A stretch of DNA of 64,000 nucleotides, taken from assembly GCA_964586765.1 (NCBI GenBank), contig CAZPHN010000007.1, forward strand, positions 1 to 64,000, read 5' to 3'. Source of the DNA: UBA3263 sp964586765. Lineage in GTDB: Bacteria; Bacteroidota; Bacteroidia; Bacteroidales; Muribaculaceae. The position numbers and the translations under genes are program-made. Position 1 is the first letter of the stretch. Each line of letters begins with the position of its first letter. This document shows positions 52,182 through 60,478 of this stretch, one piece after another. Below the pieces are notes generated by a model. That model was not told the origin of the DNA, did no database searches, and saw nothing but the letters and a program-made list of their open reading frames with translations.

Positions 52182-53237
52182 ATGGAGAAAAGGATAGTTT
52201 TTCTGGACTATATGCGCGTAATAGCCTGCTTTATGGTAATCATGGTACATTCATGTGAGTTCTTTTTTATCGATGGGTCCGACATAGGCATCAGTTCGAT
52301 TGACGACGGCTGGTGGGTCAGTGTGATTGACAGCGCATTCCGGTGTTCCGTTCCTCTTTTCGTCATGATTTCAGCCTATCTTTTAGTGCCCGTTTCGGGC
52401 AATGTGGCGACTTTCTTTAAGAAAAGACTTATAAGGGTAGTTGTTCCGTTTGCCATTTGGTCTCTGCTATATGCAACTCTCCCATACGTTTGGGGTGAAA
52501 TGACCGGCGATGAAGTGGCAGACTCAATTACTCGCCTCGCCTACAATTTCAATGACGCGTCAGGTCACATGTGGTTTGTTTATATGCTCATCGGACTCTA
52601 TCTGTTTATGCCGGTCATCTCTCCATGGATTGAAAAAGCAGGCAAGAGAGGTGAAGAGTTTTTTCTATTAATCTGGATTCTATCGACATTCTTTCCATAT
52701 ATCAGAAACATTGTCGGTCCGATTTATGGCGAATGCTACTGGAATGAGTTCAATATGTTATGGTATTTTTCCGGATTCTTGGGATATGTGGTGCTTGCCC
52801 ATTATATCCGTCATCATATCAAGTGGAAACACTCAAATAGAATGATTATCGGTAGTATTATGTATTTAATAGGATATGCTATCACCGGAGCAATCTGGTA
52901 TAATCGAATAGGTTACGCCGAAACGCTTCAGGAGCTTGAACTTAGCTGGCGTTTCTGCACTCCCAATGTCGTCTTAGAGAGTTTAGGAGCTTTCCTCATA
53001 ATTGAAGGGCTGTTTGCCTACTGCAAAGGAAATCGGATTATTACGTCTATCTCTAATCTTAGTTACGGAATTTATCTTATGCATATTTTTATCTTGACTG
53101 CAGTCTACACGCTACTCGAAAACTGCTTTTCAACCCCCATGACTATCCTTTCTGTCGGTATTATTACCTTCATTTCGTGTTATATAATCACTTTCATCCT
53201 CTCTTTTATCCCCAAAAGCAAATACGTAATAGGTTAA
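52182..53237 (+). CDS. Membrane acyltransferase (acyltransferase_3 family), 351 aa
   Basis: About ten membrane segments. It begins FLDYMRVIACFMVIMVHSCE, where the His of MVHS is the conserved catalytic residue, and continues PLFVMISAYLLVPV and HMWFVYMLIGLYLFMPVISP, with the C-terminal SNLSYGIYLMHIFILTAVY. These enzymes transfer acetyl or other acyl groups to surface sugars in the inner membrane. The substrate is unknown. A TAACTTTG match lies at 52135-52142. Its stop codon overlaps that of the ogt remnant on the other strand. Confidence 0.88.
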   Translation: MEKRIVFLDYMRVIACFMVIMVHSCEFFFIDGSDIGISSIDDGWWVSVIDSAFRCSVPLFVMISAYLLVPVSGNVATFFKKRLIRVVVPFAIWSLLYATLPYVWGEMTGDEVADSITRLAYNFNDASGHMWFVYMLIGLYLFMPVISPWIEKAGKRGEEFFLLIWILSTFFPYIRNIVGPIYGECYWNEFNMLWYFSGFLGYVVLAHYIRHHIKWKHSNRMIIGSIMYLIGYAITGAIWYNRIGYAETLQELELSWRFCTPNVVLESLGAFLIIEGLFAYCKGNRIITSISNLSYGIYLMHIFILTAVYTLLENCFSTPMTILSVGIITFISCYIITFILSFIPKSKYVIG

Positions 53238-53458
53238 GAGAGATTTTCGAGGGAGAGGAGGGCGCGCTTTAGGGGGATGCCGGCGGAGAAACCGCCGAGG
53301 GAGGTGGCGGCAAGGACGCGATGGCAAGGTATCATCAGCAGTATCGGATTGCAACCTAAGGCAGAACCGACGGCGCGGGCAGAGCGACACCCTACCCTGC
53401 GGGCGAGTTCGCCGTAGGTCACGGTCTGCCCGAAACCAACGCGACAGAGTTCACGCCA
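53234..53458 (-). pseudogene. 3' remnant of ogt (duplicated fragment)
   Basis: This fragment encodes the last ~70 residues of an O6-alkylguanine-DNA methyltransferase, including the active-site PCHRVLAATSLGGFSAG, and ends in LENLS followed by TAA. 53243-53458 is identical to 57175-57390 inside the intact ogt. It lacks the N-terminal domain, so it is probably inactive, though a GTG at 53422 could start a 62-residue piece. The original ogt 3' end is most likely this copy, since its stop meets the acyltransferase stop; the intact gene now ends in KIL instead. Confidence 0.85.
53243..53458 (+). repeat. 216-bp direct repeat, copy 1
   Basis: Base-for-base identical to 57175-57390 by reading both; the offset is 3932 bp. 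The repeats bracket the Ig-like protein gene and its leader. Confidence 0.9.
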
Positions 53459-53491
53459 CCAAAAGCGGAAACAACCATACTTCTCCTAAAC

Positions 53492-53527
53492 GAAATCCCA
53501 CCGAACGAGTATGCACGGCGGGATTTC
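53492..53527 (-). terminator. Probable terminator of the Ig-like protein gene
   Basis: GAAATCCC (53492-53499) pairs with GGGATTTC (53520-53527), extended by CCG/CGG after a mismatch. It lies 19 nt after the stop. Confidence 0.7.
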
Positions 53528-53545
53528 TTGATAGATGCATGTATT

Positions 53546-56500
53546 CTATATCGCAACCTTAGTCGTGTTCGCACCTTGGCGAACAATATAGACTCCTTTA
53601 GCGAGTCCCTCAATGCTGTTGCCTACCTTGACCCCGCTAAGGGTGTAGACGGCGATTTCTATATCACAATTTATGTCAAAGATTCCATCTTCTTTGTTAT
53701 CATCTGAGATAACCTTGACAGTTACACTATCTCCTAAGTCATTACAAAAGGCAGTAATAGCTACAGTTCCTTCTCCAACAGCGAATACAACACCATCTTT
53801 GTCCACAATTGCGATTTCCTTATCTTGTGACACCCAGTTAACTACGGAATTGATTGGCATATCAGTTAGTGTTGCCGTGAGTTGTTGGGTATCTCCCACT
53901 TTTAATTCAAGTTCATTGGGTGTCACCTTGATTGTAGGGTTAAGGCGTCGATTGACTATCACTGATACAGTAGCGGTATAATCAAGACAATTTGCGGTGA
54001 TTACTGCGCTTCCTTCTCCAACAGCAAAAACCACTCCGTCGACATCAACCATTGCGACGGTCTTATCGGATGATATCCATGTAATCTCTATATTCTCCGG
54101 CATATCTATTAGGGTAGCGACAAGTTTTGCCGTCTCACTCTCTGTTAGTTCAATAGTTTCGGGTGTAACAAAAATCGTTGGATTAAGCTGACGTGTGACT
54201 CTTACACTAATCATACACTCAATCCCATCACATGAGGCTATTATATTCGTAATTCCTTCTCCCACTGCAAATACAAAGCCATCATTATCAACCATGGCAA
54301 TCGCCTTATCTTGTGACACCCAGTTAACTACGGAGTTGAGTGGCATATCTGTTAGTATAGCTGTAAGTTGTTGGGACTCTCCCACTTTTAACTCAAACTT
54401 ATTGGGTGTTATCTCGATTGAAGGGTTAAGACGTCGGTTAACTACCACTGATACAGTAGCAGTATAATCAAGACAATTTGCGGTGATTACTGCGCTTCCT
54501 TCTCCAACAGCAAAAACCACTCCGTCGACATCAACCATTGCGACGGTCTTATCGGATGATATCCATGTAATCGTCGTATTCTCAGGCATATCTATCAAGA
54601 TAGCGACAAGTTTTGCTGTTTCACCCTCTGTTAGTTCAATAGTTTCGGGTGTAACAAAAATCGTTGGATTAAGCTGACGGGTGACCTTAACACTAATCAT
54701 ACACTCGATATCGTTACATGAGGCTATTATATTGGTAACACCTTCACCCACGGCGAATACAACGCCATTATTATCAACCATGGCAATCGCCTTATCTTGT
54801 GATGACCAATTGACCACAGAATTGAGTGGCATATCTGTTAGTGTAGCTGTAAGTTGTTGGTATTCTCCCACTTTTAACTCAAACTCATTGGGTGTTACCT
54901 CTATTGAAGGGTTAAGAGGTTTATTAACCACAACTGAAGTTGTTGCAGTGTAACCTTGGCAGTTAGCTGTAATAATGACTGAACCTGCTGCTATTGCCAC
55001 TACCATTCCATCAATACTAACATAAGCAATGTCATTGTTTGATGACGTCCATGTAATCGTTGCATTCTCAGGGAGGTCTTTTAAAATAGCTTTAAGTTCA
55101 ATAATCTCTCCTTCTATCAGCGTGACAGATTGCGGTAAAACTGTAACAGATGGTTTTAGAGGTGTATATGTAGAGATGTTCTTGAAGTTTTTCCATACCA
55201 TTGATGTCCTATATATCTCATCGGATGATGATGGAACGATTAATGATGTATTGGAATACATAGACACGTCGAAAACACTCCCATCTATGACTGGAGGGAC
55301 TTCTGATGCAATCTTTAACTCAATTAAATTACAACATCCCCAAAAAGCATATGTGCCGATTTTAGTTATTGTACTGGGAATTTCAATTGATGTTAATTGA
55401 ATACAATTTCTAAATGCATCTTTAAAAACGCCTGTAACAGGGATATATGTACTTTCTCCATCTTTTATTGGTGCAAAGATGTAATCTGGTATGGATATTG
55501 AATACAGGTCTTTATTCTCAACGGAGGAAACGATAGCATCTTTATCAGTCAATATATAGGATAAAGCTCCATCAGAGAAAGTAGTACAAACAATATTTAT
55601 GTTATTGATTTCCCATGTGCCGGCCACATAATTAGTAGAGATATACTTGAAACCGAAATCAATCTTCTTGCCGCAGTATGCGGTAAGGTCAACGGGAGTA
55701 TTATCATAAAAAGCCCAAGAGTATGTTTCTGGAGTAGTTGGTTCACCGATGTCAGTCCATTCAGTTTCGCCTTCTTCGCGTACAACGAGCTTGGCGTAAG
55801 CAATATCATCGTTTGTACGAAAGTGGTTCATGCATTGCCGGAATGTAAGAGTAGCAGAAAACATATGAGTCAAGTCAACAGATGCGAAGGCAACAGCGGT
55901 GGTTGCATAACTCCATGAGTTACTATAGGCTGATGCTTTCAAACCATATCTGGAATCATGAGACCAAACGGCTATACCTTCGGGGTTTTCAAAACTGAAT
56001 TCCTCTCCCAGTTCAGAAGAGAAGATTGCTCCGACGACCTTAGCGGGGCGAACGGTTAAGGTGTAAGAGACTAAACCTTCGTAGAAATCATCGTTAGCCT
56101 CAGCTTTTGCAGTGATACGTGCAGTACCTTCACCGACAAGAGTCACCTTGCCGGTCTTAGCATTCACAGTAGCAACGGATTCCTTATCGCTTGAGTAGAT
56201 AACTTCAGCAGTTGTCGATTTAGTAAGAATTGGGGCAACAAATCCCTCACCGAGGTAAGCGATTACACTTTTCTCCGAGAAAGCCATGTCGGGATTGTGA
56301 CGTATGTTAGCCGTCACATCTTCGTAAGTAACGGTTATATTCTTGATTTGAGCCGTGCCAGTCTTGCCATTATAGCCACTGTTAACGAGAGTTATGTTAT
56401 CGACTGAACCTCTCAAGATTCCATTGCTATATCCATCCCCCTGAAGGTATTCATAATTTGAGCCGGTTAACTCTATTGCGGTGATAACACCGCCGTTGCA

Positions 56501-56806
56501 AGAAATGGTGATACCGCTCTTGTTATTTACACGGAATGAGTGAGTACCAGTATTGGTCATCCAGAAACGGACTCCTGAACCATCAAGGTTATGGGTAGTC
56601 AGTGTGATTGCCCCTTCAGAAAATGAAGTACCATCCGGCAAATAATACTTATCATTTTCGCTATTGGAAACAATTTGGTCATATTGACATGTCGTAAAAT
56701 CAAAAGCTATTTGTTTAGCATTTGAATAGTTAAATACAAACAACATTACAAGAGTAATATAAAATCGGCTCATTGTCTGTTGAAAAATTGTACGTAAATC
56801 CCGCAT
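53546..56806 (-). CDS. Large secreted BspA/Ig-like repeat surface protein, 1086 aa
   Basis: The ATG at 56806 is chosen because the leader's 3' block sits 14 nt before it, as in the other two copies; the next Met (56773) is the alternative. After an N-terminal signal (SRFYITLVMLFVFNYSNAKQ) come a beta domain, one Ig-like domain (about 165-255), a lectin-like region with SYATTAVAFASVDLTHMFSA, a short BspA-type LRR segment (about 440-545, FKDAFRNCIQLTSIEIPSTI), then six BIG_2-type Ig domains of about 81 residues (about 548-1040) that alternate between two subtypes. The C-terminus AVYTLSGVKV...TTKVAI is a sorting-like module. It is expected at the cell surface. Confidence 0.85.
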   Translation of the reverse strand: MRDLRTIFQQTMSRFYITLVMLFVFNYSNAKQIAFDFTTCQYDQIVSNSENDKYYLPDGTSFSEGAITLTTHNLDGSGVRFWMTNTGTHSFRVNNKSGITISCNGGVITAIELTGSNYEYLQGDGYSNGILRGSVDNITLVNSGYNGKTGTAQIKNITVTYEDVTANIRHNPDMAFSEKSVIAYLGEGFVAPILTKSTTAEVIYSSDKESVATVNAKTGKVTLVGEGTARITAKAEANDDFYEGLVSYTLTVRPAKVVGAIFSSELGEEFSFENPEGIAVWSHDSRYGLKASAYSNSWSYATTAVAFASVDLTHMFSATLTFRQCMNHFRTNDDIAYAKLVVREEGETEWTDIGEPTTPETYSWAFYDNTPVDLTAYCGKKIDFGFKYISTNYVAGTWEINNINIVCTTFSDGALSYILTDKDAIVSSVENKDLYSISIPDYIFAPIKDGESTYIPVTGVFKDAFRNCIQLTSIEIPSTITKIGTYAFWGCCNLIELKIASEVPPVIDGSVFDVSMYSNTSLIVPSSSDEIYRTSMVWKNFKNISTYTPLKPSVTVLPQSVTLIEGEIIELKAILKDLPENATITWTSSNNDIAYVSIDGMVVAIAAGSVIITANCQGYTATTSVVVNKPLNPSIEVTPNEFELKVGEYQQLTATLTDMPLNSVVNWSSQDKAIAMVDNNGVVFAVGEGVTNIIASCNDIECMISVKVTRQLNPTIFVTPETIELTEGETAKLVAILIDMPENTTITWISSDKTVAMVDVDGVVFAVGEGSAVITANCLDYTATVSVVVNRRLNPSIEITPNKFELKVGESQQLTAILTDMPLNSVVNWVSQDKAIAMVDNDGFVFAVGEGITNIIASCDGIECMISVRVTRQLNPTIFVTPETIELTESETAKLVATLIDMPENIEITWISSDKTVAMVDVDGVVFAVGEGSAVITANCLDYTATVSVIVNRRLNPTIKVTPNELELKVGDTQQLTATLTDMPINSVVNWVSQDKEIAIVDKDGVVFAVGEGTVAITAFCNDLGDSVTVKVISDDNKEDGIFDINCDIEIAVYTLSGVKVGNSIEGLAKGVYIVRQGANTTKVAI
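53760..55170 (-). repeat. Tandem 486-bp repeat inside the Ig-like gene
   Basis: Two-domain units repeat with a period of 486 bp; for example 53997-54191 is almost identical to 54483-54677. The high DNA identity suggests recent expansion. Confidence 0.8.
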
Positions 56807-57132
56807 TGTCTATTGCATTCGCCGCCGGGTCCACAACTTTGGCTGTTAAATTGTTACAAATGAAAACGTGAGGACCTTATCTTACAGCCCGTTCCACACT
56901 CTGAGGTCTTCGCATTACCCTGCATAGTAGAACAGACAGAGTAGGAGCCTCACGAGATTTCATAGATATACGAAACCACACAAGGCGTCTATTGCTGTCT
57001 CATTCTTGACTATGCATTGAAAGTTGCGAAGTTTCAGAGTGCCAAGAAAGAGCGTCAAATAAACGCTTCAAAATTATATATATGCCAACAAACCCACCCA
57101 CGAGCCACAACCGAGGCTCCATAGTCAGTCTG
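56807..57132 (-). promoter_or_regulatory. Structured 5' leader RNA, copy C
   Basis: In transcript order: H2 57067-57063/57055-57051; H5 TTCTTG 57048-57043 with CAAGAA 57009-57004; H3 CGTGAGG 56954-56948 with CCTCACG 56873-56867; H4 56939-56930 with 56894-56885 (two G-U pairs and one mismatch); H1 loop-loop helix CACTCTGA 57041-57034 with TCAGAGTG 56904-56897 plus CTTCGC/GCGAAG 57031-57026 with 56913-56908. The 3' block is 56843-56821. A 5' GAGCC/GGCTC hairpin lies near 57096-57118. The gap 56807-57162 is otherwise empty apart from the promoter. Confidence 0.75.
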
Positions 57133-57138
57133 TCACCG

Positions 57139-57168
57139 CAAAATTAGCTATTATTTTCGTTTTTACAA
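57139..57168 (-). promoter_or_regulatory. Promoter of leader copy C
   Basis: On the minus strand TTG (57166-57168), 19-nt spacer, TAATTTTG (57139-57146). It overlaps the last codons of ogt. Confidence 0.7.
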
Positions 57169-57615
57169 AATTTTATTTTCGAGGGAGAGGAGGGCGCGCT
57201 TTAGGGGGATGCCGGCGGAGAAACCGCCGAGGGAGGTGGCGGCAAGGACGCGATGGCAAGGTATCATCAGCAGTATCGGATTGCAACCTAAGGCAGAACC
57301 GACGGCGCGGGCAGAGCGACACCCTACCCTGCGGGCGAGTTCGCCGTAGGTCACGGTCTGCCCGAAACCAACGCGACAGAGTTCACGCCAAACGCGGCGT
57401 TGAAACTCCGTGCCGGCAGGGGCAAGCGGAGGTACCGGTCCGGGGTCTATGCCGGAGAAATAGCGGTCAAGCCACTCCGCCGCTTGGTCAAGCACCGGCA
57501 GAGCTCCTCCCTCCGGCTCAGCATCGGGGACAAACTCAAGGCTGCTGATGGTGACACCGTCGGCAGACGTCAGCCGGATACGCCCGAGGGGCGATTCATA
57601 AACGGTCGAGCTCAT
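57163..57615 (-). CDS. ogt: Methylated-DNA--protein-cysteine methyltransferase, 150 aa
   Basis: The N-terminal region (YESPLGRIRLTSADGVTIS) and the C-terminal catalytic domain (TEFQRRVWRELCRVGFGQTV, TYGELARRVGCRSARAVGSA, then IPCHRVLAATSLGGFSAGI with the alkyl-accepting Cys in PCHRV) identify an Ogt-type repair protein that removes O6-alkyl groups from guanine. The last residues (KIL) come from the inserted cassette and replace LS of the probable ancestral end. Its start overlaps cobB by 20 nt, so the two are coupled. Confidence 0.93.
   Translation of the reverse strand: MSSTVYESPLGRIRLTSADGVTISSLEFVPDAEPEGGALPVLDQAAEWLDRYFSGIDPGPVPPLAPAGTEFQRRVWRELCRVGFGQTVTYGELARRVGCRSARAVGSALGCNPILLMIPCHRVLAATSLGGFSAGIPLKRALLSLENKIL
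57175..57390 (+). repeat. 216-bp direct repeat, copy 2 (inside ogt)
   Basis: Partner of 53243-53458; covers codons for the C-terminal DNA-binding and active-site part of ogt. Confidence 0.9.
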
Positions 57616-58288
57616 CCAGAAGTATCTGCATGCCCTTGGTGGCAGGTTCAGCTATCACATGAACCCAGCCGGGCACTGGCGCGGGATGGGGGTCAACGTA
57701 AAAGACCTCGGCGTCATGGCGGGCATAGTTTATCAGACCTGCGGCAGGATAAACCACGAGCGAAGTGCCGACAATAACAACAATATCGGCTTTAGCGACA
57801 ACCTCAGCCGCCGGCTCGAGCATAGGCACCGCCTCTTGGAAGAACACTATATGCGGGCGCACATGGTGTCCGTCAATAATAGTTTCAGGGGTGGTCTCAC
57901 AGGCTTCCGGTCGCAGCTCATAGACCTGCGTTTCATCATCAAGGGCGCGCACTTTCATCAGTTCGCCGTGGAGATGGATAATCCGGTCAGAAGGCACACC
58001 GCCACGTTCATGAAGATTGTCGACATTCTGGGTAACCACAAACACGTCATATTTCTCCATCAGCCGGGCAATGGCGAAATGGGCAGCGTTAGGCTCAACC
58101 TGAGCCAGCTGTTTGCGACGCTCGTTATAGAAATGATGGACTATGGCAGGATTTCGACGAAAACCGTCGGCGGAACAGACTTCCATCACATCATAATTCT
58201 CCCACAGGCCGTCGGAATCGCGAAAAGTGGAGATACCGGACTCAGCACTGATACCCGCGCCGGTCAGGAAAACGATTTTCTTCTTCAT
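57596..58288 (-). CDS. cobB: NAD-dependent protein deacylase (sirtuin), 230 aa
   Basis: The ATG at 58288 gives MKKKIVFLTGAGISAESGIS, the canonical start; a longer frame upstream overlaps rnhB and is unlikely. It has TFRDSDGLWENY, FVVTQNVDNLHERGG with the catalytic His in LHGELMKVRAL, and VVIVGTSLVVYPAAGLINYA. The zinc-binding Cys pairs are absent in this stretch, as in many small class III sirtuins, which favour deacylation of succinyl or acetyl lysines. It lies 7 nt after the rnhB stop. Confidence 0.9.
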   Translation of the reverse strand: MKKKIVFLTGAGISAESGISTFRDSDGLWENYDVMEVCSADGFRRNPAIVHHFYNERRKQLAQVEPNAAHFAIARLMEKYDVFVVTQNVDNLHERGGVPSDRIIHLHGELMKVRALDDETQVYELRPEACETTPETIIDGHHVRPHIVFFQEAVPMLEPAAEVVAKADIVVIVGTSLVVYPAAGLINYARHDAEVFYVDPHPAPVPGWVHVIAEPATKGMQILLDELDRL

Positions 58289-58295
58289 AATAGTG

Positions 58296-58880
58296 TCAAA
58301 TAAGTCTAAATGTTTTTCTATGGAGAGGCGAGACGCCATATCTGGCAATGGCGTGACGGTGTTCCTTGGTTGGATACGCCTTGTTTTTCTCCCAGCCATA
58401 GTGAGGATATTCGAGGGCGGCACGCGAAATAAACTCGTCACGGTGGGTCTTGGCAAGTATTGACGCTGCGGCGATATTGCCGAACTTGGCGTCACCCTTG
58501 ACAATGGTGTGACACTCCACTCCGGCGCGCCATGGCGCGAAGCGGTTACCATCGACAATCACCATCTCCGGAACAACAGAAAGACCGTCGAGCGCACGAT
58601 GCATGGCAAGAATTGAAGCGCGCAATATGTTAATTTCATCAATTTCCTGAGCGGAACATGATGCGACACTCCATGCTACCGCCTCACGCTCGATGATGGC
58701 GCGCATTTCTTCGCGACGACGCTCGGTCAGAGCCTTGGAGTCATTCAGGTAAGGATGGGAAAACCCGGGAGGTAAAATCACCGCAGCGGCAAATACAGGA
58801 CCGGCAAGACAACCGCGACCGGCTTCATCACATCCGGCTTCGATAAATTCAGATTGAAGAGACGACGGGAGCAAAGTCAC
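58296..58880 (-). CDS. rnhB: Ribonuclease HII, 194 aa
   Basis: FIEAGCDEAGRGCLAGPVFA carries the catalytic DEAGRG, with the further acidic residues in MVIVDGNRF and the KGDAKFGNIAAASILAKTHRD and YGWEKNKAYPTKEH blocks. It removes RNA from RNA-DNA hybrids and single ribonucleotides. It overlaps the receiver-like gene by 4 nt. Confidence 0.95.
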   Translation of the reverse strand: MTLLPSSLQSEFIEAGCDEAGRGCLAGPVFAAAVILPPGFSHPYLNDSKALTERRREEMRAIIEREAVAWSVASCSAQEIDEINILRASILAMHRALDGLSVVPEMVIVDGNRFAPWRAGVECHTIVKGDAKFGNIAAASILAKTHRDEFISRAALEYPHYGWEKNKAYPTKEHRHAIARYGVSPLHRKTFRLI

Positions 58881-59227
58881 AGACGTACACCATATCGGCG
58901 GAGCACCGAACGGATGCGCGCCAGAAAGACGTTTGCCTCAAGCGGTTTGTTGATTACCAAGTCTGCACCGTCATCGTAAGCCGCAATATGATCTGAGGGA
59001 GAAATAACTACTATTGCAGGGGCGAGGTTGTCAATAGGATAAACCGGGTCTCCGTCAACAACCAGAAGCGCAAAATCATTAATATGCTCTGACTTGGAGC
59101 CGCCGGGATTAATCAGGCGTACATTAAACCCTATGGGAGTCAACATGGCAGCAATAAGTTGCCCCAGTTTATCATCACTGGTAGCAACAAGAGCCTTGTA
59201 TTTTTTCTCATTAACAGAGTCTGACAT
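58877..59227 (-). CDS. Degenerate response-regulator receiver-like protein, 116 aa
   Basis: A single receiver-like domain with no output domain. VVDGD near residue 60 would hold the phosphoacceptor Asp; the later hydrophobic strand with Ser (IVVISPSD) and the Lys in LVINKPLEANVFLARIR correspond to the switch Thr/Ser and invariant Lys. The N-terminal acidic pair is weak (ATSDDKLGQL), so phosphorylation is uncertain. Its stop overlaps the rnhB start (ATGA), so both are translated together. A good promoter lies at 59250-59280. Role unknown. Confidence 0.7.
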   Translation of the reverse strand: MSDSVNEKKYKALVATSDDKLGQLIAAMLTPIGFNVRLINPGGSKSEHINDFALLVVDGDPVYPIDNLAPAIVVISPSDHIAAYDDGADLVINKPLEANVFLARIRSVLRRYGVRL

Positions 59228-59249
59228 AAAATATTTGAATTTTGCGATG

Positions 59250-59280
59250 CAAAGTTAACCAAAAGCACAAAATTCGACAA
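59250..59280 (-). promoter_or_regulatory. Promoter of the receiver-rnhB-cobB-ogt operon
   Basis: On the minus strand TTG (59278-59280), 20-nt spacer, TAACTTTG (59250-59257), about 22 nt before the ATG. Confidence 0.65.
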
Positions 59281-59307
59281 AATTTGCAACAATTTTGCAA
59301 CCTTTTT

Positions 59308-60003
59308 TTAACCTAATCTGGTACAGCCGAGAGAGAGTACGGAAAGTGCCATGGAGGGAGCCGCATCATGAACCGTTTCGACACACGCACGAATAGTTGC
59401 ACCGGTAGTTACAATGTCATCGATAAGCAGCAGATGTCGCACTCCGACAAGCGATTCTGGACGCGCGGAATATATACCGCGGGCATTGCGGCTACGCGCC
59501 TCCGCCCCCAGCCGCGTCTGCGACCCATGGCGCGCCGCACGCAGTGCGTCAATAATCGGAAGCGAAGTCACGTCGCTCACACCCAGAGCCAACCGGTAGC
59601 TCTGATTGTAGCCGCGCGCACATAGCCGCGAAAAACTCAGCGGAACAGGTGCAATAGCATCAATTCCGTCAAAAAAACCGCTGCTTTTCAATATTTCGGC
59701 ATATTCCCGCATCAGTTCGCGTCCAATTGATGGCTGACCGTTATACTTTATTCTATGAATGAGCTTTGAATGGGGTGCCTCGCGCTGATAATAAAAATAT
59801 GCCGAACACCGGGAGACAGGCGCATGACACATCAGTTTTTCCATCATGGGATTCCACTCCGGCTTTCTTTCAAATCCGGTCAACGGCAGCTTCAGGCGGC
59901 AAGCCAGACACATTATCCGCTCGCTCTCGACCATCACATTGCCGCACACAGGACATACCCGCGGATAGAGCAGCGACAGCAACGACTCAATCAGCAGACT
60001 CAT
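59308..60003 (-). CDS. ComF-family amidophosphoribosyltransferase-like protein, 231 aa
   Basis: The start at 60003 gives MSLLIESLLSLLYPRVCPVC, with a four-Cys zinc finger at the N-terminus (CPVCGNVM ... CLACRLKL), then DAIAPVPLSFSRLCARGYNQ and the PRPP-binding motif HLLLIDDIVTTGATIRACVE. ComF-like proteins in other bacteria assist DNA uptake; outside competent species the role is uncertain, and purine salvage is an alternative. Its start overlaps recX by 17 nt. Confidence 0.88.
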   Translation of the reverse strand: MSLLIESLLSLLYPRVCPVCGNVMVESERIMCLACRLKLPLTGFERKPEWNPMMEKLMCHAPVSRCSAYFYYQREAPHSKLIHRIKYNGQPSIGRELMREYAEILKSSGFFDGIDAIAPVPLSFSRLCARGYNQSYRLALGVSDVTSLPIIDALRAARHGSQTRLGAEARSRNARGIYSARPESLVGVRHLLLIDDIVTTGATIRACVETVHDAAPSMALSVLSLGCTRLG

Positions 60004-60478
60004 TTCGCCAAAAATCCTCCTCGGGAAGCATTTCCATAACCAATCCCGGCTCATAACCGCGCCCTGTGGCAAAACGCAGAAGCTTGGCGCGACAATCAGC
60101 ATCAAGCTCAGCCGGCATGGTGCGCGCCTTAGAGCGGAGCGCGTCAGCCAGATTTGAGTAATAGACATCCATGTCGACCTCCTCGCTGATTGCCATATCA
60201 ATCAGCTCGCGCTCTATTCCTTTCTGATAAAGCGACTGGCGTATTTTGACCAGACCCCAACGGGCATACATTATTTTGGAGCGGACATATGCGCGTGCAA
60301 AACGTTCATCATCAATGAAACGCTCATTGACCAACCGCTGCACAAGGTCAAACGCCTCACGTCCGGAGACACCCCACGCCCGCAAACGCTCCAATGCCTC
60401 GCCGGTGGAATATTCTCCGGCAGAACAAAGGTCAATCAGTTTTGAATATGCCTCCTGCGGCGTCAGTTCCCGTTTCAT
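59987..60478 (-). CDS. recX: RecX regulatory protein, 163 aa
   Basis: The ATG at 60478 (MKRELTPQEAYSKLIDLCSA) overlaps the prmC stop by 4 nt and gives the normal length; a longer frame exists but begins inside prmC. Three tandem helical repeats are visible (ALERLRAWGVSGREAFDLVQ, ERFIDDERFARAYVRSKIMY, KIRQSLYQKGIERELIDMAI). RecX limits RecA filament growth. It lies in a tight prmC-recX-comF operon with overlaps on both sides. Confidence 0.9.
   Translation of the reverse strand: MKRELTPQEAYSKLIDLCSAGEYSTGEALERLRAWGVSGREAFDLVQRLVNERFIDDERFARAYVRSKIMYARWGLVKIRQSLYQKGIERELIDMAISEEVDMDVYYSNLADALRSKARTMPAELDADCRAKLLRFATGRGYEPGLVMEMLPEEDFWRNESAD

Noticed and set aside
53234..53422. 62-codon frame in the ogt remnant as a functional mini-protein
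   Set aside because: It lacks the N-terminal domain and its promoter; treated as a fragment left by duplication.
57659..58303. Plus-strand open frame of 214 codons over cobB
   Set aside because: Antisense to a sirtuin with intact motifs and no promoter.
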